Shown: positions 10,324 to 21,696, numbered from the stretch's first letter. The stretch is 64,000 nt of DNA from Serratia plymuthica (GCF_018336935.1 NZ_CP068771.1:1550001-1614000), one strand, 5' to 3'. Made by a program: numbers and translations. Notes: generated by a model not told the origin, from the letters alone.

Positions 10324-11472
10324 TCAGCTTTGCGACGCTTTTTGCGGCATGTAAATATTGGCGACCACTTCGCCCTGCGGTTTGACCGGACGGCGTTGGA
10401 TGGGGGCTTCGTTTTGCGCCAAATCGAGATGCGGGAACAGCAGCTCGCCGACGCGATAAGCTTCTTCCAGATGCGGGTAACCGGACAAAATAAAGGTATC
10501 GATGCCCAGATCGGCATATTCCTGCATGCGCGCCGCCACCGTCGGGCCATCGCCGACCAGCGCGGTGCCGGCGCCGCCGCGTGCCAGGCCAACCCCGGCC
10601 CACAGGTTAGGGCTGATCTCCAGATTGTCTTTCTTGCCGCCGTGCAGTGCCGCCATGCGCCGTTGCCCAACGGAGTCAAAACGGGCGAAGGCTGCCTGTG
10701 CGTTGGCGATGGTCTCTTCATCCAGATTGGCGATCAGCCGATCGGCCGCCCGCCAGGCTTCTTCTGTGGTTTCACGCACGATCACATGCAAACGAATACC
10801 GAAACGCACCGTGCGGCCTTTGGCTGCGGCTTTGGCGCGCACTTCGGCAATTTTTTCTTTTACCTGCGCCGGCGGCTCCCCCCAGGTGAGGTACATTTCA
10901 ACCTGTTCGGCGGCCAGATCCTGAGCGGCGGCAGAGGATCCGCCAAAATACAGCGGCGGACGCGGCAGTTGCACCGGCGGATACAGCAACTTGGCGCCTT
11001 TCACCTGAATATGCTTACCCTGGAAATCGACGGTTTCCCCTTCCAACACCTTACGCCAAACATGGGTGAACTCTGCCGAGGCCTCATAGCGTTCTTCGTG
11101 GTTCAGGTGCAGACCTTCTGCCGCCAGTTCTTCGGGATCACCGCCGGTGACCAGGTTAAACAGCGCCCGGCCGTTGGAAAGACGATCCAGCGTCGCGGCC
11201 TGGCGAGCGGCTAGCGTGGGGGAAATGATGCCGGGGCGCAGAGCCACCAGGAACTTCAAGCGTTGGGTGACCGGGATCAGTGAGGCCGCGACCAGCCAGG
11301 AGTCCTCGCAAGAGCGGCCGGTGGGGATCAGCACGCCGCCGAAACCCAGCCGGTCAGCGGCCTGAGCGATCTGCTGCAAATAGCCGTAATCTACGCTGCG
11401 TGCGCCTTCCGTGCTGCCAAGATAATGGCCGTCGCCGTGAGTAGGTAAAAACCAGAATACATTTAAGCTCAT
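10324..11472 (-). CDS. ssuD: FMNH2-dependent alkanesulfonate monooxygenase
   Basis: Cleaves alkanesulfonates to sulfite and the aldehyde, using FMNH2 supplied by SsuE. The 382-residue protein belongs to the bacterial luciferase-like TIM-barrel family. It opens with [19 protein letters not shown] and carries the conserved [20 protein letters not shown] and [10 protein letters not shown] segments. It lies between ssuA and ssuC with 11-16 bp spacings, in one operon. Confidence 0.98.
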   Translation of the reverse strand: MSLNVFWFLPTHGDGHYLGSTEGARSVDYGYLQQIAQAADRLGFGGVLIPTGRSCEDSWLVAASLIPVTQRLKFLVALRPGIISPTLAARQAATLDRLSNGRALFNLVTGGDPEELAAEGLHLNHEERYEASAEFTHVWRKVLEGETVDFQGKHIQVKGAKLLYPPVQLPRPPLYFGGSSAAAQDLAAEQVEMYLTWGEPPAQVKEKIAEVRAKAAAKGRTVRFGIRLHVIVRETTEEAWRAADRLIANLDEETIANAQAAFARFDSVGQRRMAALHGGKKDNLEISPNLWAGVGLARGGAGTALVGDGPTVAARMQEYADLGIDTFILSGYPHLEEAYRVGELLFPHLDLAQNEAPIQRRPVKPQGEVVANIYMPQKASQS

Positions 11473-11488
11473 AGCTTGTTCTCCAAAG

Positions 11489-12457
11489 TTATTGTGCGCT
11501 CGGGTGCCAGATGCGTTGAGAGATATCGACCTTCACCGGCACCAAACGGTTGGCATAAAACAGATCGGCGGTTTGCTGTTGGGCGGCAATGGTGTGCGCA
11601 TCCAAAGGTTTAATGGCCGTCGGGGGGCGATGGTCCAGATAAGTGGCGATCACCTTTTCCGGCAGGCCCATGGCGTTTGCCAACAGCGTGACGCTTTGCG
11701 CGCGATCGCTGCGGGTCAGTGCGTCGGCCTGGGTCAGCACATCAAGAACCTGGCTGATAAAGGGCCCGTGCGCTTGTGCATAGGGGCGAACCGCCAAATA
11801 AAACGAACCGGTTTGATTCAGATCACTGCCGTCGCCCAACACCCGCACGCCACCCTGCAGCAATGCGGCGGAATAGTAGGGATCCCAAATCGCCCAGGCA
11901 TCAACGTTGCCTTGCTGGAAGGCGGCGCGGGCATCGGCCGGGGTCAGGTAAATGGGGTGGATATCGGTAAATTTCAGCCCGGCTTTCTGCAGTGAGCGCA
12001 ACAGCAGGTTGTGGGAACTGGAGCCTTTCTGGAAGGCGACCTTGTGGCCTTTCAGCTCGGCGACGGTTTTGATCGGGCTGTTTTCCGGTACCAGAATCAC
12101 TTCCGCTTTGGGTTTTGGCGGTTCCACGCCGACGTAAAGCAGATCGGCGCCTGCGGCCTGGGCGAAAATTGGCGGGATGTCGCCGGTGCTGCCCAGATCG
12201 ATACTGCCGACGTTCAGCGCTTCGAGCATTTGCGGGCCGGCGGGGAATTCTATCCAACTGATTTTGGTCGAGGGAAAACGCTGTTCCAGCAGCCGATGGG
12301 TTTTTGCCAATACCAGGCTGACCGATCCCTTTTGATAACCGATGCGGAACTGCGCCGGATCCTGCGCGTTGGCGGCATTGCTCCAGGCAAGAGAGAGGAT
12401 GCCGGCTAATGTGCCGGCGCCAAGCCAGCGGCGGAGTGAATAAAGTCGCTTCATCAT
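11489..12457 (-). CDS. ssuA: Aliphatic sulfonate ABC transporter, periplasmic binding protein
   Basis: Captures alkanesulfonates in the periplasm for SsuBC. It has 322 residues with a signal peptide ending near SNAANAQ. The mature part begins with [16 protein letters not shown] and contains [19 protein letters not shown] and [12 protein letters not shown], typical of the SsuA/TauA-like family. Two adjacent ATGs (12457, 12454) follow AAGGAC; either could be used. Confidence 0.96.
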   Translation of the reverse strand: MMKRLYSLRRWLGAGTLAGILSLAWSNAANAQDPAQFRIGYQKGSVSLVLAKTHRLLEQRFPSTKISWIEFPAGPQMLEALNVGSIDLGSTGDIPPIFAQAAGADLLYVGVEPPKPKAEVILVPENSPIKTVAELKGHKVAFQKGSSSHNLLLRSLQKAGLKFTDIHPIYLTPADARAAFQQGNVDAWAIWDPYYSAALLQGGVRVLGDGSDLNQTGSFYLAVRPYAQAHGPFISQVLDVLTQADALTRSDRAQSVTLLANAMGLPEKVIATYLDHRPPTAIKPLDAHTIAAQQQTADLFYANRLVPVKVDISQRIWHPSAQ

Positions 12458-12487
12458 GCTGTCCTTTTCCTTATATGCTCTTCTCTG

Positions 12488-13066
12488 TCAGGCGGTTTGA
12501 CGGGCAAACAGGGAAGGGGAGAGCTTGACCGTGGGCGGCTTGCGGCGGCCGAGCGCAAGATAAAAGCTTTCCAGCGCCTCTTCCAGGCGGGTCGCCACGC
12601 CGTCAGACAGGCTGATCTCTTCACCTTGCAGCACCACCTGGCTGTCGTCGGCAAACACACCGTGCAGCACTTCTTGCGCTTTCAACGCCGCCAGCACCGG
12701 CTTGAGGGCGTAGTCCACCGCCAGCATGTGGCCAATGGAGCCGCCGGTGGCCAGCGGCAACACGACCTTATGGTCCAGGGCACGTTCCGGCAGCAGATCC
12801 AGCAGGGTTTTCAGCGCGCCGGAGAACGAGGCTTTATAGACCGGCGTCGACACCAGCAAACCGTCTGCCTGAGCTAACTGCTCGGCAAAAGCTTTGATTG
12901 CCGGGCTGTTAAAATTGGCGTAAAGCAAATCCTCGGCATCGAAATCGTGCAGCGTGTAGGCAATCACTTCCACGCCTTGTTGCTGCAACCAGTTTTGACT
13001 CAGGGTAAGCAGCGCGGCTGAGCGCGAGGGGATGCGGGGGCTGCCGGCCAGTGATATAACGCGCAT
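12488..13066 (-). CDS. ssuE: NAD(P)H-dependent FMN reductase of the sulfonate operon
   Basis: Supplies reduced FMN to SsuD. The ATG at 13066 ([16 protein letters not shown]) is preferred over the GTG at 13072 because AAGGAG lies at the right distance from the ATG and would nearly overlap the GTG. This gives 192 residues (E. coli SsuE has 191). The flavodoxin-like fold is visible: GSPR...S phosphate loop at the N-terminus and [21 protein letters not shown]. It is the first gene of ssuEADCB. Cbl/CysB control is known for the E. coli operon, but no site was identified here. Confidence 0.95.
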   Translation of the reverse strand: MRVISLAGSPRIPSRSAALLTLSQNWLQQQGVEVIAYTLHDFDAEDLLYANFNSPAIKAFAEQLAQADGLLVSTPVYKASFSGALKTLLDLLPERALDHKVVLPLATGGSIGHMLAVDYALKPVLAALKAQEVLHGVFADDSQVVLQGEEISLSDGVATRLEEALESFYLALGRRKPPTVKLSPSLFARQTA

Positions 13067-13213
13067 TGCCACTCCTTATAACTAAAAGTTAGGTTTAATC
13101 AGGAAATGTTCATGATCTGTTTTAAAACTATCAGTTAGGAGCGGGTTGCTTAAATCTCATTTTTTGATTTTGATATGCGCAAATGCGGATTGGCGGTGAT
13201 CTGGGCCAGCCAG

Positions 13214-13229
13214 AGGAAAACGATTGCGT
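13214..13229 (+). promoter_or_regulatory. PurR-type operator upstream of pyrD
   Basis: The 16-mer AGGAAAACGATTGCGT matches the PurR consensus ACGCAAACGTTTGCGT at 13 of 16 positions. It lies about 110 bp before pyrD, where E. coli pyrD also has a PurR site. It predicts purine repression of pyrD. Confidence 0.7.
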
Positions 13230-13281
13230 AAAAACCGCTTTTTTTTGCTTTTAATCAATTCCAATTGATCGGGGGATGCCG

Positions 13282-13319
13282 GATAATCGGCCCCCGGTTT
13301 GCAACCGGGAAATCAGGAG
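13282..13319 (+). promoter_or_regulatory. pyrD -10 region and 5' leader hairpin next to the ribosome site
   Basis: GATAAT (13282-13287) is a likely -10. The expected start region is the following CGGCCCCC run. A 7-bp stem (CCCGGTT 13293-13299 / AACCGGG 13303-13309) sits immediately before the AGGAG ribosome site (13315-13319). In E. coli pyrC and pyrD, CTP-sensitive start-site choice in such a C/G run decides whether a 5' hairpin forms and blocks translation. The same layout here suggests the same control. Confidence 0.5.
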
Positions 13320-13324
13320 AGTAC

Positions 13325-14335
13325 ATGTACTACCCCATCATCAGGAAAGCGTTGTTCCAGCTCGATCCCGAGCGTGCGCATGAATTGACCTTTCATCAGC
13401 TTCGCCGTATCACCGGCACCCCGTTAGAATTTCTCATTCGTCAGTCTGTGCCGACCAAGCCGGTTAGCTGCATGGGGCTCTCTTTTAAAAACCCATTGGG
13501 GTTGGCCGCCGGTCTGGATAAAGATGGCGAGTGCATCGATGCGTTCGGCGCCATGGGGTTTGGCTTTGTCGAAGTCGGCACTGTGACGCCACGTCCGCAG
13601 GCGGGCAATGATAAGCCGCGCCTGTTCCGTATCGTGGAAGCAGAAGGCCTGATCAACCGCATGGGTTTTAATAACCAGGGGGTGGATAATCTGGTTGAAA
13701 ACGTTAAAAAATCCCATTTTGGCGGTATTTTGGGGATCAATATCGGCAAGAATAAAGACACCCCGGTAGAGCAAGGAAAAGACGATTATCTGGTCTGCAT
13801 GGATAAAGTTTATCCGTATGCCGGCTATATCGCGATTAACATTTCGTCACCAAATACACCGGGGTTACGATCCTTACAGTATGGTGAAGCGTTGGACGAT
13901 CTTTTAGCCGCGATTAAAAATAAGCAGCAGGAATTGCATGCGCGGCACCACAAATATGTACCGGTCGCGGTAAAGATCGCGCCGGATCTTTCTGAAGAAG
14001 AATTGATCCAAATAGCCGACAGCCTGGTGCGCCATAATATAGATGGCGTGATTGCGACCAATACCACGCTGGATCGCAAGTTGATCCAGGGGCTGAATTA
14101 CTGCGAGCAAACGGGGGGCCTTAGCGGTCGTCCGCTGCAGGCGAGCAGCACTGAAGTGATCCGCCGCCTGTCGATTGAGCTGCAGGGGCGTTTGCCGATT
14201 ATCGGCGTTGGCGGAATTGACTCTCTGACCGCCGCGCGCGAAAAAATGGCAGCCGGAGCTTCGCTGGTGCAAATTTATTCCGGGTTTATCTTCCACGGTC
14301 CGCGCCTGATTAAAGATATCGTTAACTACATCTAA
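13325..14335 (+). CDS. pyrD: Dihydroorotate dehydrogenase (quinone), class 2
   Basis: Oxidises dihydroorotate to orotate with transfer of electrons to quinone, at the inner membrane, in pyrimidine synthesis. The ATG at 13325 ([20 protein letters not shown]) after AGGAG gives 336 residues, the same as E. coli PyrD. The upstream in-frame ATG at 13265 lies in the regulatory leader and is rejected. Visible are the amphipathic N-terminal helix for membrane association, FMN-binding [11 protein letters not shown], the catalytic-loop stretch [12 protein letters not shown], and IGVGGI...[11 protein letters not shown] at the phosphate site. Confidence 0.98.
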   Translation: MYYPIIRKALFQLDPERAHELTFHQLRRITGTPLEFLIRQSVPTKPVSCMGLSFKNPLGLAAGLDKDGECIDAFGAMGFGFVEVGTVTPRPQAGNDKPRLFRIVEAEGLINRMGFNNQGVDNLVENVKKSHFGGILGINIGKNKDTPVEQGKDDYLVCMDKVYPYAGYIAINISSPNTPGLRSLQYGEALDDLLAAIKNKQQELHARHHKYVPVAVKIAPDLSEEELIQIADSLVRHNIDGVIATNTTLDRKLIQGLNYCEQTGGLSGRPLQASSTEVIRRLSIELQGRLPIIGVGGIDSLTAAREKMAAGASLVQIYSGFIFHGPRLIKDIVNYI

Positions 14336-14350
14336 TATTTTTTGTTTCAT

Positions 14351-14395
14351 TTTCCGCCGGGGGTTTATTTCTTTCCCCGGCTCGTCTATATTTTG
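14351..14395 (+). terminator. Possible terminator after pyrD
   Basis: A 7-bp stem (GCCGGGG 14356-14362 / CCCCGGC 14375-14381) with a 12-nt loop is followed after several bases by a TATATTTT stretch. The U-tract is displaced, so this is tentative. zapC lies downstream on the same strand. Confidence 0.35.
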
Positions 14396-14509
14396 TCCAC
14401 TAGCATAAATATCGTTCGCGGAATTATCTGATGTTTGAGCTATTTTATCGGTGATAAAATCGCCTTTTGGGTAAATACGGCGTGGCATGGGCAGCGAGAA
14501 GGATAAGAG

Positions 14510-15058
14510 ATGAAGATAAAACCTGACGATAATTGGCGTTGGTATTTTGATGCCGAACACGATCGGCTAATGCTGGATTTAGCCAATGGGATGATCTTTC
14601 GCTCACGCTTCCCGGCCAAAATGTTAACGCCGGACGCCTTCGATGAATGCGCCTTTTGCGTTGATGACGCTGCGCTTTATTTTAATTATGAAGAGCAGTG
14701 CAAACAGATCAAGCTCAGCCATGAGCAACGCGCCGAGTTGGTATTAAACGCTCTGGTGGCCTACCGTTTCCTGAAACCATTGATGCCGAAAAGCTGGCAT
14801 TTCGCCCAGCAACACTACCCGCTGCAGCCGAAAAACGGCGAGTTGGCGGCGGTGAAGGTCATGGAATGCGGCACGGATGCCCGTCTGTTGGTGGTGGAAG
14901 CCGGCGATAACGCCAGCCTGTGTCTGCTGGCGCAAAATCAGCTGTCGCTGGCCGGGCGTACCATGGTGCTGGGTGATGCGATCAAGGTGATGCACGATCG
15001 CCTTAAACCTTGCGCGCAGGATGAAGCTTCCGCCCCGGCTTACGACAGGGCGGTATAA
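14510..15058 (+). CDS. zapC: Cell division protein ZapC
   Basis: Cytoplasmic protein that promotes lateral association of FtsZ protofilaments at the Z ring. It has 182 residues (E. coli ZapC, formerly YcbW, has 180). Strong resemblance throughout: [54 protein letters not shown] and the C-terminal [13 protein letters not shown]. It is convergent with ycbX, with only 6 bp between the stop codons. Confidence 0.95.
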   Translation: MKIKPDDNWRWYFDAEHDRLMLDLANGMIFRSRFPAKMLTPDAFDECAFCVDDAALYFNYEEQCKQIKLSHEQRAELVLNALVAYRFLKPLMPKSWHFAQQHYPLQPKNGELAAVKVMECGTDARLLVVEAGDNASLCLLAQNQLSLAGRTMVLGDAIKVMHDRLKPCAQDEASAPAYDRAV

Positions 15059-15064
15059 GGCAGA

Positions 15065-16168
15065 TTACGCCAGCGTCAAATCGCTTTTGGGAATACAGCT
15101 GCAGGAAAGAATGGTGCCGTTGCCGGCGATCGCGCTTTTCTTCAGCGGTGCCACTTCGCCACTGACCAATTCAATACGGCAACTGCCGCAAATCCCCGCA
15201 CGGCACGAATAAGGCACGCGGATCCCTTGCTGTTCCAACTGCTCCAGCAAGATCTGCTGATTATTGCCGGTAAATACCTTCCCCGCGTATTCGATGGTGA
15301 CGCTCTGCGCGCTGTCTTGCGGCACCTGCACGCTTTCAACCACTTTACCTGCGCCATAAGGGCGGGGCGGCTTGGTGGATAACACTTCCACCGCATCGCC
15401 AACGCGGATAATGCCGCTGTTGCGCGCCACCATATTTTGGCCGAAGTCGATATCGCCGTTATCGGCGGTGCGGAATTTTTGCAGGGTGCTCAGTGGTTCG
15501 CCGCTGGGGTGTTTGCGCCCGCGCTCGGTGCTGACGGTGGTGAGCACGCAGCGGCTGCACGGTTTTACCAGATCGAACATCACGTCACCGACGCGGATCA
15601 CCTGCCAGCCGTCTTCGGCCCAGGCGCTGGCACCGGTCACCACCAGATTGGGGCGGAACTGTTCCAGCTTGATACTGCCGGGGCAACGTTGCTGCAAATC
15701 ATTGAATGAGGCTTCGTTAATCAGCAGATAAGGGTAACCGTCGGCGAAAGACAGAGGGATTTCCGGGTGCTTCTTGACTCGCCGGGTCAGCTCAGGGCCG
15801 AGCCAACGCAACTGAACCTCACGCTGGAAATAACCGCTCAGCCAGCTGTTAATAGCCTGCGGCGCAATCAGGGCGGTGAAATGGTTGCCCCACACCTCGG
15901 TTGGCTGCGCCTCGGCGGCGAAATCGTCGAAGCGAATGGCGGCGCTTTCCCCGTCGGGCGCACTCAGGAACAGGCCGTCCGCCAGCAGTGCAGGCGTAAA
16001 CAGAACCATCTGCGGATATTGGCGTGCGGTAATAAAGGTGCCATCCGGCTCGGTGATCATAAAAGTGCGGTCGAACGCCAGACCGCTGCTGGAAACCTGG
16101 GCGTGAGAAAGTTGCAGACCCCGAAGCGATTTAACCGGATGAACGTACAGCCTGGAAAGCGTAATCAC
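15065..16168 (-). CDS. ycbX: MOSC and 2Fe-2S domain protein YcbX
   Basis: In E. coli, YcbX is a molybdenum-cofactor-dependent reductase that detoxifies N-hydroxylated base analogues. The 367 residues have an N-terminal MOSC_N beta-barrel (about 1-120), a MOSC domain (about 125-265, with the candidate Moco cysteine in [11 protein letters not shown]) and a C-terminal plant-type ferredoxin domain. The ferredoxin cysteines are Cys322, Cys327, Cys330 and Cys356. It diverges from rlmL. Confidence 0.95.
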   Translation of the reverse strand: MITLSRLYVHPVKSLRGLQLSHAQVSSSGLAFDRTFMITEPDGTFITARQYPQMVLFTPALLADGLFLSAPDGESAAIRFDDFAAEAQPTEVWGNHFTALIAPQAINSWLSGYFQREVQLRWLGPELTRRVKKHPEIPLSFADGYPYLLINEASFNDLQQRCPGSIKLEQFRPNLVVTGASAWAEDGWQVIRVGDVMFDLVKPCSRCVLTTVSTERGRKHPSGEPLSTLQKFRTADNGDIDFGQNMVARNSGIIRVGDAVEVLSTKPPRPYGAGKVVESVQVPQDSAQSVTIEYAGKVFTGNNQQILLEQLEQQGIRVPYSCRAGICGSCRIELVSGEVAPLKKSAIAGNGTILSCSCIPKSDLTLA

Positions 16169-16271
16169 CCTTGCCCCCGTGCGATTATTAAATAGAAGGG
16201 AGCAACTTTATGACAAGCGGTCTGGATTAGCTATAATGCGCAACAATTTTCTTTTTGGTGATAAGTACGAT

Positions 16272-18392
16272 ATGAACTCTCTGTTTGCCAGCACGGCGCG
16301 TGGACTGGAAGAACTGTTAAAAAGCGAACTGGAAGCGCTGGGCGCTCACGCCTGCAAAGTGGTGCAGGGTGGGGTACATTTTCAGGGTGACGATCGTCTT
16401 CTGTACCAAAGCCTGCTGTGGAGCCGTCTGGCCTCACGTATTTTGTTGCCGCTCAATGAATTCCGCGTACACAGCGATCTGGATCTGTACCTTGGCGTGC
16501 AGGCGATCGACTGGACGAGCATTTTTGGCGTGGATAAAACCTTCGCCGTGCACTTCAGCGGCGTTAACGAAGAGATCCGTAACAGCCAATATGGCGCGCT
16601 GAAGGTCAAGGACGCCATTGTCGACAGCTTCACCCGCAAGATCGATCAACGCCCGACGGTAGCGAAGCAACAGCCGGACATTCGCGTTAACGTGTTCCTG
16701 CAACGCGATATGGCCAGCGTAGCGCTTGATCTGAGCGGTGAAGGCCTGCATCAGCGCGGCTACCGCGATCTGACCGGCCAGGCGCCTCTGAAGGAAAGCC
16801 TGGCAGCTGCCATTGTGCAACGTTCAGGCTGGCAACCGGGCACGCCGATGCTTGATCCGATGTGCGGTTCAGGCACCTTGCTGATTGAAGCGGCGATGAT
16901 TGCTTCCGATCGCGCGCCGGGCTTGCACCGGCAGCACTGGGGCTTTACTGCCTGGAACGGCCACAATGCCGATTTGTGGCGTGAAGTGATCACCGAAGCG
17001 CAGGTGCGCGCACGCCGCGGTTTGCAGGAAACCACTTCGCGTTTCTTCGGCTCGGATATCGACCGCCGGGTGATCGAGATGGCACGCGGCAACGCCCGCC
17101 GTGCCGGCGTCGCCGAACTGATTACCTTTAACGTCAGCGACGTCAGCAAACTGACTAACCCGCTGCCGGAAGGCCCTAAGGGCACCGTGGTCAGCAACCC
17201 GCCTTACGGTGAGCGTCTGGAAAGCGAACCGGCGCTGATTGCGCTGCATAACATGCTGGGCCGCATCATGAAGAGCGCCTTCGGCGGCTGGCAACTGTCG
17301 CTGTTCAGCGCGTCGCCGGAGCTGCTGAGCTGTCTGCAACTGCGTGCCGAACGCCAGTTCAAAGCTAAAAACGGCCCGCTGGATTGCGTACAGAAAAACT
17401 ACCAATTGGCGGAGAACCCGCAGGGCGCCGGCGGCGTGCTGGCCGCGGAAGACTTTGCCAACCGTCTGCGCAAAAACCTGAAGAAGCTCGACAAATGGGC
17501 CAAGCAGCAGGGCATTGAATGCTATCGCCTGTATGATGCCGACCTGCCGGAATACAATGTCGCGGTTGACCGTTACGGCAGCAAGGTTGTGGTACAGGAG
17601 TATGCGCCGCCGAAAACCGTCGATGCGCAGAAGGCGCGTCAGCGTCTGTTCGACGTGATCAACGCCACGCTGTCTGTGCTGGAGCTGCCGTCCAATCAGT
17701 TGATCCTGAAAACCCGTGAGCGTCAGAAAGGCAAAAACCAGTACGAAAAGCTGGCTCAGAAAGGCGAGTTCTTGCTGGTGGAAGAATTTAACGCCAAGCT
17801 GTGGGTTAACCTGACCGATTATCTCGATACCGGTTTGTTCCTCGATCACCGCATCGCGCGTCGCATGTTGGGTGAGATGAGCAAAGGCAAAGACTTCCTC
17901 AACCTGTTCGCTTATACCGGCACCGCCAGCGTGCATGCCGGGCTGGGCGGCGCGCGCAGCACCACTACCGTGGATATGTCGCGTACCTACCTGGAATGGG
18001 CGGAGAAGAACCTGCGCGTCAATGGCCTGACCGGTAAACAGCATCGATTGATCCATGCGGACTGTCTGTCATGGCTGCATAATGCCGACGAACAGTTCGA
18101 CGTGATCTTTATCGACCCGCCGACGTTCTCCAACTCCAAGCGTATGGAGAACACCTTTGACGTCCAGCGCGATCATCTGGTGCTGATGCAAGATTTAAAA
18201 CGGTTGCTGCGCCGTAACGGGACCATCATGTTCTCGAACAACAAGCGCGGTTTCCAGATGGATATGGCCGGCCTGAGCGCGTTGGGTCTTGAGGCGAAAG
18301 AGATCACCGCCCAGACGCAGTCGCAGGACTTTGCCCGTAACCGTCAAATTCATAACTGCTGGCTGCTTACTCATGCCGGCGAAGGAAAATAA
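16272..18392 (+). CDS. rlmL: Bifunctional 23S rRNA methyltransferase RlmKL
   Basis: Methylates 23S rRNA at G2445 (N2, N-terminal RlmL half) and G2069 (N7, C-terminal RlmK half). The ATG at 16272 ([20 protein letters not shown]) gives 706 residues, near the E. coli 702. The open frame extends further upstream to 16179, but that part has no homology. Domains: THUMP (about 45-155), first methyltransferase with [15 protein letters not shown] and the [10 protein letters not shown] catalytic motif, second methyltransferase with [20 protein letters not shown] and [10 protein letters not shown]. uup follows 5 bp downstream on the same strand. Confidence 0.97.
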   Translation: MNSLFASTARGLEELLKSELEALGAHACKVVQGGVHFQGDDRLLYQSLLWSRLASRILLPLNEFRVHSDLDLYLGVQAIDWTSIFGVDKTFAVHFSGVNEEIRNSQYGALKVKDAIVDSFTRKIDQRPTVAKQQPDIRVNVFLQRDMASVALDLSGEGLHQRGYRDLTGQAPLKESLAAAIVQRSGWQPGTPMLDPMCGSGTLLIEAAMIASDRAPGLHRQHWGFTAWNGHNADLWREVITEAQVRARRGLQETTSRFFGSDIDRRVIEMARGNARRAGVAELITFNVSDVSKLTNPLPEGPKGTVVSNPPYGERLESEPALIALHNMLGRIMKSAFGGWQLSLFSASPELLSCLQLRAERQFKAKNGPLDCVQKNYQLAENPQGAGGVLAAEDFANRLRKNLKKLDKWAKQQGIECYRLYDADLPEYNVAVDRYGSKVVVQEYAPPKTVDAQKARQRLFDVINATLSVLELPSNQLILKTRERQKGKNQYEKLAQKGEFLLVEEFNAKLWVNLTDYLDTGLFLDHRIARRMLGEMSKGKDFLNLFAYTGTASVHAGLGGARSTTTVDMSRTYLEWAEKNLRVNGLTGKQHRLIHADCLSWLHNADEQFDVIFIDPPTFSNSKRMENTFDVQRDHLVLMQDLKRLLRRNGTIMFSNNKRGFQMDMAGLSALGLEAKEITAQTQSQDFARNRQIHNCWLLTHAGEGK

Positions 18393-18397
18393 TTACT

Positions 18398-20305
18398 ATG
18401 TCGTTAATCAGCATGTCCGGCGCCTGGCTGTCCTTCAGCGATGCGCCACTTTTAGACAACACCGAAATTCATATTGAAGACAACGAGCGCGTTTGTCTGG
18501 TTGGGCGCAACGGCGCCGGTAAATCCACGCTGTTGAAGATCCTCGGCAAAGAAATTCCGCTGGACGATGGCCGGGTGATTTATGAGCAGGATCTGATTGT
18601 GGCACGTCTGCAGCAGGATCCACCGCGCAATATCGGCGGTACGGTATTCGATTTTGTCGCCGAAGGCGTGGCCGAGCAGGCAGAGCACCTGAAAGCGTAT
18701 CACGCGATTTCGCATTTGGTGGAAACCGATCCCAGCGAGAAAAATCTGACGCGCATGGCGCAGATTATGGAGATCCTCGATCACCAGGGGCTGTGGCAAC
18801 TCGACAGCCGCATCAGCGAAGTGCTGTTGCAACTGGGGCTGGACGGCGATGCGGAGCTGTCCTCGCTCTCCGGCGGCTGGCTGCGCAAGGCCGCATTGGG
18901 CCGCGCGCTGGTCAGCTCACCGCGCGTGTTGCTGCTCGACGAACCGACCAACCACCTGGATATTTCAACCATCGACTGGCTGGAAGGTTTCCTGAAAGAG
19001 TTCCAGGGCAGCATTGTGTTCATCTCCCACGACCGTTCCTTTATCCGCAACATGGCGACGCGCATTGTCGATCTTGATCGCGGCAAACTGGTGTCCTGGC
19101 CGGGCAACTACGATCTGTATCTGCTGAGCAAAGAAGAAGCGCTGCGAGTGGAAGAGTTGCAGAACGCCGAATTTGACCGCAAGCTGGCGCAAGAAGAAGT
19201 CTGGATCCGCCAGGGCATCAAGGCGCGCCGTACTCGTAACGAAGGCCGCGTACGCGCCCTGAAAGCGCTGCGTAATGAGCGTTCGGAACGCCGTGAAGTG
19301 ATGGGCACCGCCAAAATGCAGGTGGAAGAAGCGGTGCGCTCCGGCAAGATCGTGTTCGAGATGGAAGACGTCAACTATCAGGTCGGCGATAAAGTACTGG
19401 TGCGTAATTTCTCCGCCCAGGTACAGCGCGGCGACAAGATTGCGTTGGTTGGCCCTAACGGTTGCGGTAAAACCACGTTGCTGAAACTGATGCTCGGCCA
19501 GCTGAAAGCCGACAGCGGCCGTGTACACTGCGGCACCAAGCTGGAAGTGGCTTACTTTGACCAGCACCGCGCCGATCTGGATCCGGAACGTACGGTGATG
19601 GACAACCTGGCGGAGGGCAAACAGGAAGTGATGGTCAACGGCCGCTCCCGCCATGTGTTGGGCTATCTGCAGGACTTCCTGTTCCACCCGAAACGCGCGA
19701 TGACGCCGGTGAAAGCGCTGTCGGGCGGTGAACGCAACCGCCTGTTGCTGGCCAAGCTGTTCCTGAAACCGAGCAACTTGCTGATCCTCGATGAACCAAC
19801 CAACGATCTCGACGTCGAAACGCTGGAGTTGCTGGAAGAGTTGATCGATGGCTATCAGGGCACAGTGCTGCTGGTGAGCCACGATCGTCAGTTCGTTGAT
19901 AACTCGGTGACCGAGTGTTGGATCTTCGAAGGCAAGGGCGTGATCAGCACCTTCGTCGGCGGTTACTACGATGCGCATCATCAACGCGCTACGGCGAAAC
20001 CGATCCGTCAGGTTGCCGCGGCCGATCAGAATAAACCCTCGGTGGAAAAAAAGGCTGAACAGCCGAAGAAATCAGCGGTTAAACTGAGCTATAACTTGCT
20101 GCGTGAGTTGGAACAGTTGCCACAGCGCCTGGAACAGCTGGAAGCGGAAATCGAAGCGCTGCAAGCGCAAATGAGCGACGCGAATTTCTTCACGCGTCCA
20201 CACAGCGAAACACAGCAGGTGTTGACGGCGCTGGCCGCCGCTGAAGGGGCGCTGGAAGAAGCGTTCGCCCGTTGGGAAGAGCTGGAAGCGATGAAAAACG
20301 GCTGA
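18398..20305 (+). CDS. uup: ABC-F family ATPase Uup
   Basis: Soluble ABC-F protein without membrane domains. It acts on ribosomes, and E. coli mutants show altered transposon precise excision. The 635 residues contain two ATPase domains: the first with GRNGAGKS (36-43), LSGGWLRK and LLLDEPTNHLD; the second with GPNGCGKTT, LSGGERNR and LILDEPTNDLD. A charged linker joins them. The C-terminal tail (about 570-635) is a predicted coiled coil, the DNA/ribosome-binding region known in Uup. It lies directly after rlmL, as in E. coli. Confidence 0.97.
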   Translation: MSLISMSGAWLSFSDAPLLDNTEIHIEDNERVCLVGRNGAGKSTLLKILGKEIPLDDGRVIYEQDLIVARLQQDPPRNIGGTVFDFVAEGVAEQAEHLKAYHAISHLVETDPSEKNLTRMAQIMEILDHQGLWQLDSRISEVLLQLGLDGDAELSSLSGGWLRKAALGRALVSSPRVLLLDEPTNHLDISTIDWLEGFLKEFQGSIVFISHDRSFIRNMATRIVDLDRGKLVSWPGNYDLYLLSKEEALRVEELQNAEFDRKLAQEEVWIRQGIKARRTRNEGRVRALKALRNERSERREVMGTAKMQVEEAVRSGKIVFEMEDVNYQVGDKVLVRNFSAQVQRGDKIALVGPNGCGKTTLLKLMLGQLKADSGRVHCGTKLEVAYFDQHRADLDPERTVMDNLAEGKQEVMVNGRSRHVLGYLQDFLFHPKRAMTPVKALSGGERNRLLLAKLFLKPSNLLILDEPTNDLDVETLELLEELIDGYQGTVLLVSHDRQFVDNSVTECWIFEGKGVISTFVGGYYDAHHQRATAKPIRQVAAADQNKPSVEKKAEQPKKSAVKLSYNLLRELEQLPQRLEQLEAEIEALQAQMSDANFFTRPHSETQQVLTALAAAEGALEEAFARWEELEAMKNG

Positions 20306-20382
20306 CCGTTGAGAATACCGTCCGCGCGCTGCTGCGGGCGGTATTGCCGTACCGGTGAGCAACGTTATTAAGGAGGAATATA

Positions 20383-21696
20383 GTGTGTTCCCACGACAAT
20401 CACGAGCAGCACAGCCACGCAAAGCCTGCTGAACGGCAACAGGACAACCTGATGCTGTGCCCGCAATGCGACATGATGGTGGCGTTGCCGCCGCTGGCCT
20501 ATGGCACAAAAGCGGTGTGCCCGCGCTGTAAAACGACCCTCAGTTCCCGCTGGGAGGAACCGCGCAAGCGGCCCATCGGCTATGCCATCAGCGCTTTGTT
20601 TATGCTGCTGCTGGCGAATATTTTCCCGTTTATCAATATGCGCGTTGCCGGTCTCGGTAACGAAATCAAACTGATCCAGATCCCGCAGGTGATGGTGGCG
20701 GAAGATTACGCCAGCATGGCCACGCTGTTTATGGTGTTCGTGCAGCTGATCCCGGCGTTTTGCATGTTGGCTATTATTCTGCTGTGCGCCAAGGTACGCA
20801 TCCCTCTTCGCTTGAAAGAGTGGATGGCCAAGATGCTGTTCCAGTTTAAAACCTGGTGCATGGTGGAAATTTTTCTCGCCGGGGTTCTGGTCAGTTTCGT
20901 CAAGCTGATGGCCTACGGGGATATTGGCGTCGGCAGCAGCTTTGCGGCTTACTGTTTGTTTTGCTTACTGCAGGTGCGTGCCTTCCAGTGTGTGGATCGC
21001 CGTTGGCTGTGGAACGACATAGAGCCGATGCCGCGCATCGATCGCCCGGTGGCGGTGGGGCGGACCGGGTTACGCCAGGGGTTGCGATCCTGCCCGTGTT
21101 GTACGGCGATCCTGCCGGCGGAGCAGGCTCACTGCCCGCGCTGCCATACCAATGGGTATGTGCGTCGCCGCCACAGTCTGCAATGGACGCTGGCGCTGCT
21201 GTTTACGTCTATCATGCTGTATATTCCGGCGAATCTAATGCCTATTATGGTGACCGAGGCGTTGGGCAACAAAATCACCTCCACCATCATGGCCGGGGTG
21301 ATCCTGCTGTGGGGCGAAGGATCTTACCCCGTGGCGATGGTTATCTTCATCGCCAGTATTATGGTGCCTTCGCTGAAGATGTTGGCGATTGGCTGGCTGT
21401 GCTGGGATGCCAACAGCAAACGGCAAGACAGGGCCGACAGCGAACGAATGCACCTGATTTATGAAGTGGTCGAGTTTGTCGGCCGCTGGTCAATGATCGA
21501 CGTGTTTGTTATTGCCGTGCTTTCGGCATTGGTACGGATGGGACAACTGATGAGTATTTATCCTGCTACGGGCGCGCTGTTGTTCGCCCTGGTGGTGATC
21601 CTCACCATGTTCGCAGCCATGACGTTTGATCCCCGGCTGACCTGGGATCGCGTAAACGAGACAATAAAAAAGGAGCCGCAAGGTGACGGAAAATAA
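20383..21696 (+). CDS. pqiA: Intermembrane transport protein PqiA
   Basis: Inner-membrane component of the PqiABC lipid-transport system, linked in E. coli to paraquat response. It has 437 residues and starts with GTG at 20383 after AGGAGGA. It has two halves, each with a zinc-ribbon-like motif (CPQCD...CPRC near residue 25-50 and CPCC...CPRC near 240) and about four membrane segments. pqiB overlaps its end by 14 nt, so the two are translated together. Confidence 0.95.
   Translation: MCSHDNHEQHSHAKPAERQQDNLMLCPQCDMMVALPPLAYGTKAVCPRCKTTLSSRWEEPRKRPIGYAISALFMLLLANIFPFINMRVAGLGNEIKLIQIPQVMVAEDYASMATLFMVFVQLIPAFCMLAIILLCAKVRIPLRLKEWMAKMLFQFKTWCMVEIFLAGVLVSFVKLMAYGDIGVGSSFAAYCLFCLLQVRAFQCVDRRWLWNDIEPMPRIDRPVAVGRTGLRQGLRSCPCCTAILPAEQAHCPRCHTNGYVRRRHSLQWTLALLFTSIMLYIPANLMPIMVTEALGNKITSTIMAGVILLWGEGSYPVAMVIFIASIMVPSLKMLAIGWLCWDANSKRQDRADSERMHLIYEVVEFVGRWSMIDVFVIAVLSALVRMGQLMSIYPATGALLFALVVILTMFAAMTFDPRLTWDRVNETIKKEPQGDGK

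Noticed and set aside
16869..18056. 395-codon open frame opposite rlmL
   Set aside because: Antisense shadow of a conserved gene in high-GC DNA.
18965..19984. 339-codon open frame opposite uup
   Set aside because: Antisense shadow; Phe/His/Gln-rich composition is what reverse reading of this codon usage gives.
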